Origin: Leclercia adecarboxylata
Lineage (GTDB): Bacteria; Pseudomonadota; Gammaproteobacteria; Enterobacterales; Enterobacteriaceae
Direction of reading: 5' to 3'
Assembly: GCF_006874705.1 (NCBI RefSeq)
Contig: NZ_CP035382.1
Location: 682,001 to 746,000, forward strand
DNA: 64,000 bases
Part shown: piece by piece, positions 57,201 through 64,000 of the stretch
How the letters are laid out: each line of letters opens with the position of its first letter
Numbering within the stretch: the first letter of the stretch is position 1
Program-made: the position numbers and the translations under genes
The notes under the pieces: generated by a model
Databases searched by the model: none
What the model saw: only the letters and a program-made list of their open reading frames with translations
Told to the model about the DNA's origin: nothing

Positions 57201-60200
57201 CAGCGGCAGCCCGACCAACGATGACCAGCCAACCTTCAGCGGCACGGCCACGCCGGGAGATGTGATCCGCCTTTACGCGGACGATACCCTGATCGGCACC
57301 GCCACGGTGGGCAACACCGGGGCCTGGAGCATTACCCTGACCGAACCGCTGGATGATGGCACCTACGCCCTGACCCTCAGCGCCACCGATCCGGCCGGGA
57401 ACGAAAGTCCGCGTTCGGCGCCGTTCTCTCTGGTGGTGGATACCACCGCGGGCGAAGCGGTCATCACCGGGGCCAACGATGATGCGGGCCCGGTCACCGG
57501 CAACGTCGCCAACGGCGGCAGCACCAACGACAACACCCCGACCCTGTCGGGCACTGCAGAAGCCAACAGCAGCGTCGCTATCTACGACGGCATTAAGCTG
57601 ATTGGCACCGTCACCGCCAGCGACACGGGTGCCTGGAGCTTCACCCCGACCACCGTACTGGCGGAAGGTCAGCACGTCTTTACCGCCGTCGCTACCGATA
57701 GCGCGGGCAACGTCAGCCCGATCTCCGGGGCGTATATCCTGACCGTCGACATGACCCCACCGGCCATCCCGGTGATCAGCAGCATCAACGACGACGTGGC
57801 GGGCAATACCGGCCCGCTGACTAACGGGCAAGTGACTAACGATGTGCGTCCGGAACTGACCGGTACCGGGGTGGCGGGTAGCACTGTCCACATCCTGGAT
57901 AACGGTATCGAGATCGGCACCGCGCTGGTCAGCGCCAGCGGCAGCTGGAGCTTTATCCCGACCAGCGATCTGGCTCAGGGGCCGCACGATCTGCGCGTCA
58001 GCGCCACCGATGCCGCGGGCAACGTCTCCGGCACCTCGCCAGCGTTCTCGCTGAATATCGACACCACCGCCCCGCAGGCACCGATCCTGCTTACTGCGGT
58101 GGATGATGTCGGCACCGCGACTACCACCCTGAACAGCGGCGATACCACCAACGACGCGCAGCCAACCCTGACCGGCAGCGGCGAAGTTGGGGCCACCATC
58201 CACATCATTGTCGACGAGCTGGAGATCGGCACCGCGGTGGTTAACGCCTCGGGCAGCTGGACCTTCACCCCGGAAACGGCGCTGGATGAAGGCACACGCA
58301 GCATCCGCTTTACCGCCACCGACACCGCCGGGAACACCGGGCCTGCCAGCGATCCGTTTATCCTGACGGTGGATACCCTGGCCCCGGCGGCACCAACGCT
58401 GACCGCCATCAGTGATAACGTGGGCCCCCTTCAGGATCCGATCACCACCTCCGGCCAGGCTACCGATGACGCTACGCCAACGCTGACCGGCCAGGCCGAA
58501 GCCAACGCCAGGGTGGCGATTTACGACAACGGAGCCCTCGTCGGCACCGTACAGGCCACCGAAACCGGCAGCTGGAGCTGGACGCCGGACAACGCCCTGA
58601 CCGGCGGCAGCCACACCTTCACCACCACCGCCCGTGATGCGGCGGGCAACCTCAGCGAAACCTCGCCGGGCTTCACCCTGATCGTCGATACCCTGAAACC
58701 AACCCCGCCAACGATCGCCCTGGCGATTGACGACGTCGGCCCGGTGACCGGCCCGCTCACCAGCGGCCGCACCACCAACGACCCGCAGCCGGTGCTCACC
58801 GGCACCAGCGAACCGAACGCCCTTGTGCGGATTTTTGAAGGTGAGACCCTGCTTGGCGAAGGCCAGGCAGACAGCAACGGTAACTGGTCGATCGAGCTGG
58901 ACACGCAGCTCAGCGATGCCCTACACAGCTTCACGGCCGTGGCGATCGATGCCGCAGGCAACGCCAGCGATCCGTCCGCCACCTTCACCCTGACGGTGGA
59001 TACGCTGGTACCTGTCGCCCCGGTGCTGGTCTCGGTTCTTGACGATGTCGGCACCGAAGTGGCCCTCACCAGCGGCCAGCTGACCAACGACGCCAGGCCG
59101 ACCCTCAGCGGCACGGCGGAAGCGGGCACCACGGTGAACGTGTACGACGGCACTACCCTGCTGGGCAGCGCCACCGTCGGGGCGAACAACGCCTGGACCT
59201 TTACCCCGCAGAGCCCGCTGGCCGACGGGGAACATACCCTGACGGTGACCACTACCGACGCGGCGGGCAACGTCAGCCCGGCAACCAGCGGTTTCGTGAT
59301 CAACGTCGATGCCACCGCCCCGGTCGCGCCAGCCATCACCTCGGTGGTGGATGACACCGGTTCGGTGCAGGGGCCAGTGCTCAACGGCAACCCGACCAAC
59401 GACACCCGTCCAACCCTCAACGGCACCGCCGAAGCAGGCGCAACTGTTCGCATCTACGACGGCGAGACCCTGGTGGGCGAGACAACCGCTAACGCCGAGG
59501 GCCAGTGGACGCTGGATCAAACCAGCATCGCCCTCGAAGACGGGGAGCATAACTTCACCGCTACCGCCACCGATGCGGCGGGCAACCTCAGCGCGGCGTC
59601 GCCGGTGACCTCGATTACCGTCGACACTATCGCCCCGGGAGCCCCGGACAGCTTCACTATCCTCAATAACGGCAACACCCTCACCGGCCGCGGGGAAGCG
59701 GGCAGCACCATCACCGTGCGCGATGGCAACACGGTGATCGGCACCGGGGTCGTCAATGACACCGGTAGCTTCTCCATTACCCTCACCACGCCGAAAGCGA
59801 ACGGCGAACTGCTGACGGCCACCGCTACCGACAGCGCCGGGAATAGTGGCGCAGAAGGCCAGTTCGTGGCGCCTGACACCACGCCTCCGGCCGTTCCGGT
59901 CATTACCGACGTGGTGGATAACGTGACTGCCGTCACCGGCACCATCACCGACGGACAGACCACCAACGATGCGACCCCGCTGATCCGCGGCACCGGCCCT
60001 GCCAATGCCACTATCCAGCTTTACAGCGGCTCGGATCTGGTCGGCACCACGCAGGTCAGCGCGGAAGGCACCTGGGAGATCCAGCTCACCACCGCCCTGC
60101 CTGACGGCGGCCACGTCCTGACGGCACAATCCGTGGACACCGCAGGCAATAACAGCGCCGCGTCCAACAGCTGGAGCATCGTGGTCGATGCCACCGCCCC

Positions 60201-63200
60201 GGACGCCCCGACGATCGTCAACGCGATCAACGATCTCTCCGGCAGCCCGGTAGCCATCGCTAACAACACCGCCACCAACGACAGCCGTCCGACCCTGAAC
60301 GGCACCGGGGAAGCGGGCGCCACTCTCAGCATTCGGGTGGATGGCGTGGAAGTGGGCACCGCCGTGGTGGGCGCGGGTGGCGCGTGGACCTTCACGCCAG
60401 AGACCGCCCTCGCCGAAGGGCTACGCGCCATCACCGTGGTGGCGACGGATGCCGCCGGTAATACCGGCCTGCCGTCTGCGGCCTTTAACGTCACCATTAA
60501 TACCGTACCGCCGGCCGCCCCGGTCATCACCCTGGCCGTGGACAACACCGGCACCGTCACAGGCGACGTGGTCAGCAACCAGCCGACAGACGAAACCCTG
60601 CCGCTGATCCAGGGAACAGGCCCGGCCAACGCGCAGATTAGCCTCTATGAAGGCACCACCCTGCTCGGCACCGCCACCACCAGCCCGACGGGGGCATGGA
60701 GCGTGCAGCTGACGACTCCGCTGGGTAACGGCACGCACGCCCTGACCGCGACGGTCAGCGATGCGGCAGGCAACACCGCTACCTCCGGCACCTTTAACCT
60801 GGTGGTGGATAACGTTCCTCCTGCCACACCGGGTATCCCGGACATCACCGTCAACCCTGACGGCGACGAAGAGACAGCCCTCACCGGCGGGGACAGCACC
60901 CGCGATACCACCCCTACCCTGAGCGGCACCGGGAATGAAGGGGATATCGTTACCATCTACGACGGCACCACCCAAATCGGCGAAACCACCGTTCAGCCTG
61001 GCGGGACCTGGACCTGGACGCCGCCAGCGGATCTGCCGAATGGGACCTATAACCTCGTCCTGATCGTGACCAGCAGCGACGGCGCGGGCAACGTCTCGGA
61101 AGTGTCGGACGCCATGACCGTGACCGTCGACAGCCTCGTGCCGGCGATCCCGGTTATCAGTAGCGTGAATGACAACGTCGGGCCGGTCACCGGCAACATC
61201 GCGGCGGGCGGCAGCACCAACGATACCACCCCGACCGTCACCGGCACCGGGGAGAACGGCACCACCGTGATCCTCTACAGCAATGGCATCGAAGTGGGCC
61301 GCGGCCTCGTCAGTAACGGCAGCTGGACCATCACCACGCCGGTACTGAGGGATGGCGCGACCACCCTGACCGTGGCGGCGATGGATGCCGCCGGGAACGT
61401 CAGCGAGGCGGGCAGTAACTTTGCCTTCACCATCGATACCGTGCCGCCAGCGATCCCGCAGCTGCTGGATATCTCTAACAGCACCCTGGCCGGAGGCCAG
61501 CTCTACGCCAACAGCAGCACCCCGACCCTGAGCGGCTCCGGCGAGCCGCTGAGCACCATCACCGTCCTGGTCGACGGCCAGTCTCTGGGTCAGGTACAGA
61601 CCAACGCCCAGGGACAGTGGACGCTGCCGATCCCCGGCGGTACGCCGCTGTCCGATAGCCCGTACACCGTCACCCTGGTGGCGAACGATGCCGCGGGCAA
61701 TACCAGCCAAAGCGCGCCGGTGAACCTGATCGTTGATACCCAGGCGCCGGGTACGCCAGCGGTGACCGACATCGTCTCCGGCGGTACGCCGCTGATTGGC
61801 ACCGCAGAAGCGGGCTCCCTCATCACAGTACGTGGCCCGGACAACGTGGTGCTGGGTACCGGCGTCACCAACGCCCAGGGGCAGTTCTCCGTGGCCCTGA
61901 CCCCGCCGCAAAGCAGCGAGGTGACCCTCAGCCTGACCGCCAGCGACGTGGCGGGCAACACCAGCCTCCCGAGCACCTTTGAGGTTCCGGCGACGCCTGC
62001 GCTGCCGGACGTGCCGGTTATCGTCGCCATCCTGGATGACAACGGCACCGGCGGCAGCGTTAACGTCAAAGGCGGCAGCTCCAACGATGCCACCCCAACC
62101 CTGACCGGTACGGCGATCCCGGGCAGCCAGGTCACGATTTATCTGGACGGCAGCACCACGGCGCTGGGCAGCGTCACCGCCGATGCCACCACCGGCGCCT
62201 GGTCGTTCCCGGTCTCCGCCCTCGGGGAAGGCAGCCACAGCTTCAGCGTGACCGCCACCGTCGACGGCCAGACCAGCGGCCAGTCGCCAGAGGCGACGGT
62301 AAATATCGATCTCACGCCACCGGCTGCGCCTGTATTTGGCACCCTGGTGGATGACGTGGGTACCGTCACCGGGGCCGTGGTCAGCGGCAGACCAACCAAT
62401 GACAGCCAGCCGGTGCTGAACGGCACGGCAACGCCGGGGGATGTGATTAATGTGTATTCCGGCGATACCCTGCTGGGGAGCGTCACGGTAAGCGCCACCG
62501 GGGCCTGGAGCTTTACCCTGCCTCAGGCGCTGGATGACGGCACTTACACCCTGACCCTCAGCGCCACCGATCCGGCCGGCAACGAAAGCCTGCGCTCGGA
62601 TCCGTTCTCGCTGGTGGTGGATACCGTGGCCGCTGCGCCGGTTATCACCGGGGCCAACGATGACGTCGGCCCGGTCACCGGCAACGTGGTCAGCGGCGGC
62701 GTCACCAACGACAACACCCCGACCCTGACGGGCAGCGCGGAAGCAGGCAGCAGCGTCGCCATCTATGAAGGCAGCAGACTGCTCGGCACCGTGCTGGCCA
62801 ACGCCAGCGGGATCTGGAGCTTCACCCCAACGGTGGTACTGGCAGAGGGCGAACACAGCTTTACCGCCATCGCCACCGACACCGCAGGCAACCTCAGCCA
62901 GGCCTCCGGGGCGTACACCCTGACCGTCGACATGACGCCACCGGCCACTCCGGTGCTGGTCAGCGTTAATGACGACGTGGCGGGCAATACCGGCCCGCTG
63001 ACCAGCGGCCAGCTCACCAACGATGCCCGTCCGGCACTGACCGGCACCGGCGTGGCGGGCAGCACCGTGCATATCCTGGATAACGGCCAGGAGATCGGCA
63101 CCGCGCGGGTGGACGACAGCGGTAACTGGCGCTTTACCCCGACCGGCGATCTGGCCCAGGGGCCGCACGAACTGCGCGTCAGCGCCACCGATGCCGCAGG

Positions 63201-64000
63201 TAACGTCTCGGGCACCTCCCCGGCCTTCTCGCTGAACGTTGATACCGTCGCCCCGCTGGCTCCGGTACTGACAGGCGTGGTGGATGATGTCGGGACCCTC
63301 ACCGGTGCGGTGAACAACGGTGGCGTCACCGACGACAACCGTCCAACCTTTAACGGCACCGGCGAAGCAGGCTCCACGGTTCGCATCCTCGTTGACGGAC
63401 AGGAGATCGGCACCGCCGTGGTCAACGCCACGGGCAGCTGGACCTTCACGCCGGAAACCGCCCTTGAGGACGGGCTGCGCAGCGTGACCCTGACCGCCAC
63501 CGATCTCGCCGGAAATACCGGCCCTGTCAGCGGGGCCTTTACCCTGACGGTGGATACCCAGGCACCAGCCGTACCGACCATCCTCGCGGCCGCCGACAAC
63601 GTGGGCCCGATCCAGACCCCGCTCACCGTCTCCGGCCAGGTCACCGACGACACCACGCCAGGGCTGTCGGGCAGCGCTGCCGCCAACGCCACGGTCACCG
63701 TCTATGACAATGGCGTCTTCCTCGGCAGCGTGCAGGCCAGCGCCACAGGCGAGTGGAGCTTCACGCCGGAAAACGCGCTGAGCAACGGCAGCCACATCTT
63801 CACCGCCAGCGCCAGCGATGCGGCAGGCAACCTCAGCGAGGTCTCGGCGGGCTTCACGGTGATTGTCGATAGCCTCAAACCGCTCGCCCCGGTCATCACC
63901 CTGGCCCAGGACGACGCTGGCACCCTCACCGGCGCCCTGACCAGCGGTCAGCGCACCGATGACACCCTGCCGGTGCTCACCGGCACCAGCGAACCGAATG
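53716..64000 (+). CDS. BapA-type giant adhesin (adhesin 2), downstream frame, open at the window edge
   Basis: From the duplication junction the Ig-repeat frame runs without a stop to the last base (over 3,420 codons). The junction itself creates an ATG at 53716 in this frame, ten bases before the stop of the upstream part; no good ribosome-binding site precedes it. Units of about 95-105 residues repeat the pattern DDVGxxTGxxxSGxxTNDxxPTLxGT, GxxxGT, GxWSFTP, TDAAGN and DTxAPxAP, typical of Big_6/Big_13-type domains of BapA and SiiE. With one 523-bp copy removed, the whole gene would encode at least 3,862 residues. The C-terminus and any partner secretion genes lie beyond the edge. Confidence 0.8.
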   Translation, partial: MIYDNGQPVGQATVGTDGKWSFTPETPLADGAHAITLTETDLAGNTSAPSASFDFTIDRTPPDQPTITQIPNGNQVIGTAEPGSTITIFNSLGTVIGSGTADARGQFSVDLKEAQAVGDTFTVVASDAAGNPSQPATAVVSDITPPDAPTDLQISADGATVTGKAEAGSTVTVRDGDDVIGGGVAGPDGSFEIILTTPRRYGEDLAVTATDLAGNTGPEASVTAPDVTPPQAPVITSMVDDVEAGTGAILDGQVTNDTRPLITGTGEPGATINIYNGEILVGSAEVGADGNWSTELALSGDGGYVLTAQAVDGKGNLSESSNSWSFILDATPPATPAIVQAINDLPETAVVIADNSTTNDNRPTLYGTGEAGSTISILVDGVEVGTAQVGNGGEWIFTPDAALEEGLHEITTVAKDAAGNSSPASGTFTLTIDTVAPDAPVITRVVDNTGSVQGDISSNVPTDETRPVIEGTGPANSQISIYEGTTLLGTAISNGDGVWSLQLDTPLGNGTHVLTASVSDAVGNTATSGSFNLVVDTLAPGTPGIPAITVNPEGGTEETLTSGGSTRDTTPTLSGTGTEGDIVTIYDGTTKIGETTIPPGGNWTWTPPAGLPNGTYDLSLTVTNKDGAGNESAPSQPVSITIDTEAPDQPDVPVVTDNVSEITGPVGNNGATNDTRPVLSGTGTPDDTISIYDQTETGNVLVGEVVVDINGNWTWRADEPLAQGTHGFTVVATDPAGNASVVSDTITVTVDSQVPEIPTIASVNDTLTAGSSTNDTTPTVTGTGENGTTVILYSNGVEVGRGLVTNGSWSITTPALNDGPTTLTVAALDAAGNVSGTGSDFALTIDTVPPGNPQLLDISDSTLTNGTLYANSSTPTLSGTGEPLSTITVSVDGNSLGQVQVDEQGQWTFPLPAGTELSDNTHTITLVASDAAGNTSESSPVSVVIDTDAPDAPLVTGIVSGGTPLNGTAEPGSTITVRGPGDVVLGTGVTNAQGQFSIALTPPQSDAVTLTLTASDPAGNASDPATTYEVPQTPALPAVPTIDAILDDNGTDGTVNVKGGSSNDTTPTLTGTAIPGSLVTIYLDGSTTALGSVTADATTGAWSYPVAALAEGSHSFSVTATFQDQTSGQSPAATVNIDLTPPQAPAFGAVVDDVGPLTGTVVSGSPTNDDQPTFSGTATPGDVIRLYADDTLIGTATVGNTGAWSITLTEPLDDGTYALTLSATDPAGNESPRSAPFSLVVDTTAGEAVITGANDDAGPVTGNVANGGSTNDNTPTLSGTAEANSSVAIYDGIKLIGTVTASDTGAWSFTPTTVLAEGQHVFTAVATDSAGNVSPISGAYILTVDMTPPAIPVISSINDDVAGNTGPLTNGQVTNDVRPELTGTGVAGSTVHILDNGIEIGTALVSASGSWSFIPTSDLAQGPHDLRVSATDAAGNVSGTSPAFSLNIDTTAPQAPILLTAVDDVGTATTTLNSGDTTNDAQPTLTGSGEVGATIHIIVDELEIGTAVVNASGSWTFTPETALDEGTRSIRFTATDTAGNTGPASDPFILTVDTLAPAAPTLTAISDNVGPLQDPITTSGQATDDATPTLTGQAEANARVAIYDNGALVGTVQATETGSWSWTPDNALTGGSHTFTTTARDAAGNLSETSPGFTLIVDTLKPTPPTIALAIDDVGPVTGPLTSGRTTNDPQPVLTGTSEPNALVRIFEGETLLGEGQADSNGNWSIELDTQLSDALHSFTAVAIDAAGNASDPSATFTLTVDTLVPVAPVLVSVLDDVGTEVALTSGQLTNDARPTLSGTAEAGTTVNVYDGTTLLGSATVGANNAWTFTPQSPLADGEHTLTVTTTDAAGNVSPATSGFVINVDATAPVAPAITSVVDDTGSVQGPVLNGNPTNDTRPTLNGTAEAGATVRIYDGETLVGETTANAEGQWTLDQTSIALEDGEHNFTATATDAAGNLSAASPVTSITVDTIAPGAPDSFTILNNGNTLTGRGEAGSTITVRDGNTVIGTGVVNDTGSFSITLTTPKANGELLTATATDSAGNSGAEGQFVAPDTTPPAVPVITDVVDNVTAVTGTITDGQTTNDATPLIRGTGPANATIQLYSGSDLVGTTQVSAEGTWEIQLTTALPDGGHVLTAQSVDTAGNNSAASNSWSIVVDATAPDAPTIVNAINDLSGSPVAIANNTATNDSRPTLNGTGEAGATLSIRVDGVEVGTAVVGAGGAWTFTPETALAEGLRAITVVATDAAGNTGLPSAAFNVTINTVPPAAPVITLAVDNTGTVTGDVVSNQPTDETLPLIQGTGPANAQISLYEGTTLLGTATTSPTGAWSVQLTTPLGNGTHALTATVSDAAGNTATSGTFNLVVDNVPPATPGIPDITVNPDGDEETALTGGDSTRDTTPTLSGTGNEGDIVTIYDGTTQIGETTVQPGGTWTWTPPADLPNGTYNLVLIVTSSDGAGNVSEVSDAMTVTVDSLVPAIPVISSVNDNVGPVTGNIAAGGSTNDTTPTVTGTGENGTTVILYSNGIEVGRGLVSNGSWTITTPVLRDGATTLTVAAMDAAGNVSEAGSNFAFTIDTVPPAIPQLLDISNSTLAGGQLYANSSTPTLSGSGEPLSTITVLVDGQSLGQVQTNAQGQWTLPIPGGTPLSDSPYTVTLVANDAAGNTSQSAPVNLIVDTQAPGTPAVTDIVSGGTPLIGTAEAGSLITVRGPDNVVLGTGVTNAQGQFSVALTPPQSSEVTLSLTASDVAGNTSLPSTFEVPATPALPDVPVIVAILDDNGTGGSVNVKGGSSNDATPTLTGTAIPGSQVTIYLDGSTTALGSVTADATTGAWSFPVSALGEGSHSFSVTATVDGQTSGQSPEATVNIDLTPPAAPVFGTLVDDVGTVTGAVVSGRPTNDSQPVLNGTATPGDVINVYSGDTLLGSVTVSATGAWSFTLPQALDDGTYTLTLSATDPAGNESLRSDPFSLVVDTVAAAPVITGANDDVGPVTGNVVSGGVTNDNTPTLTGSAEAGSSVAIYEGSRLLGTVLANASGIWSFTPTVVLAEGEHSFTAIATDTAGNLSQASGAYTLTVDMTPPATPVLVSVNDDVAGNTGPLTSGQLTNDARPALTGTGVAGSTVHILDNGQEIGTARVDDSGNWRFTPTGDLAQGPHELRVSATDAAGNVSGTSPAFSLNVDTVAPLAPVLTGVVDDVGTLTGAVNNGGVTDDNRPTFNGTGEAGSTVRILVDGQEIGTAVVNATGSWTFTPETALEDGLRSVTLTATDLAGNTGPVSGAFTLTVDTQAPAVPTILAAADNVGPIQTPLTVSGQVTDDTTPGLSGSAAANATVTVYDNGVFLGSVQASATGEWSFTPENALSNGSHIFTASASDAAGNLSEVSAGFTVIVDSLKPLAPVITLAQDDAGTLTGALTSGQRTDDTLPVLTGTSEPN
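54170..64000 (+). repeat. Higher-order repeat of ~5.2-5.5 kb in adhesin 2 (one full copy, second copy cut by window edge)
   Basis: Matching landmarks recur at a nearly constant offset: 54214 and 59698, 54738 and 60225 (about 5.49 kb), then 56091 and 61275, 56701 and 61885 (5,184 bp), and 57790 and 62971, 58801 and 63982 (5,181 bp). The drop of about 303 bp corresponds to one Ig unit near 55,600-55,930 that is missing from the second copy. The copies are clearly diverged, so this is an old duplication of some 17 Ig units. Confidence 0.85.

Noticed and set aside
60421..63795. A 1124-codon open frame on the minus strand within the adhesin repeats
   Set aside because: It lies fully opposite the Ig-repeat gene and arises from GC-rich, periodic codon use. 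Similar shorter frames recur with every repeat unit, and it has no recognisable domain.
52368..64000. Regular repeats that might suggest a CRISPR array
   Set aside because: The repeats are in-frame protein-coding units of 12 bp or about 300 bp without unique 30-nt spacers, and no cas genes are near.
54170..64000. The 5.2-kb super-repeat as an assembly artefact like the 523-bp one
   Set aside because: The two copies differ at many bases and by one whole Ig unit, so they cannot be the same DNA assembled twice. Only the 523-bp duplication is identical enough for that doubt.

Overview
The window comes from the chromosome of a member of the Enterobacteriaceae. The first 37 kb follow the Escherichia coli order around rrnG almost gene for gene: 16S rRNA, clpB, pgeF, rluD, bamD, raiA, pheL-pheA, tyrA-aroF, yfiL, yfiR-dgcN-yfiB, rplS-trmD-rimM-rpsP, ffh, ypjD, yfjD, grpE, nadK, recN, bamE, ratB-ratA, smpB, ssrA. 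Protein lengths and motifs match the E. coli family members closely. The gene content suggests Enterobacter, Lelliottia, Leclercia, Kluyvera or a relative, but I cannot fix the genus from this sequence alone.

This backbone carries a few genes absent from that position in E. coli K-12. An SMP-30/gluconolactonase gene sits between pheA and tyrA. A PepSY membrane protein and a DUF2946 protein, both with His/Met-rich metal-binding stretches, lie between yfiB and rplS. A zinc-type oxidoreductase, a LysR regulator and a RIO kinase follow ssrA. Next come the sialic acid operon nanA-nanT-nanE-nanK-nanQ and its repressor gene nanR, with a recognisable NanR operator. Regulatory sites legible in the backbone include rrn P1/P2 and boxA, sigma-32 promoters for clpB and grpE, a class II CRP promoter for raiA, the pheL attenuator, TyrR boxes before aroF, two LexA boxes before recN, and several intrinsic terminators.

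From 37.8 kb onward the window is an accessory, GC-rich secretion and adhesion region. A three-gene cluster encodes an 1806-residue animal-type haem peroxidase with RTX repeats, followed by its own type I secretion ABC transporter and HlyD-family adaptor. An ASCH-domain protein and a YceI-family protein follow. Two paralogous BapA-type secreted adhesins come next. The first is a short, apparently complete protein of 931 residues. The second is a giant Ig-repeat protein of which at least 3,860 residues would be encoded up to the right edge. Both adhesin genes share a nearly identical promoter-like block and identical ribosome-binding regions.

The most striking observation is in the giant adhesin gene. 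A perfect 523-bp tandem duplication (53195-53717 and 53718-54240) is not a multiple of three. It terminates the N-terminal half at 53726 and at the same time creates an ATG that opens the downstream frame. Loss of one copy would restore a single reading frame. This is a recent disabling mutation, a reversible on/off state, or an assembly error. The gene also contains a higher-order repeat of about 5.2-5.5 kb built from ~300-bp Ig units, and a 12-bp in-frame tandem repeat in its linker.
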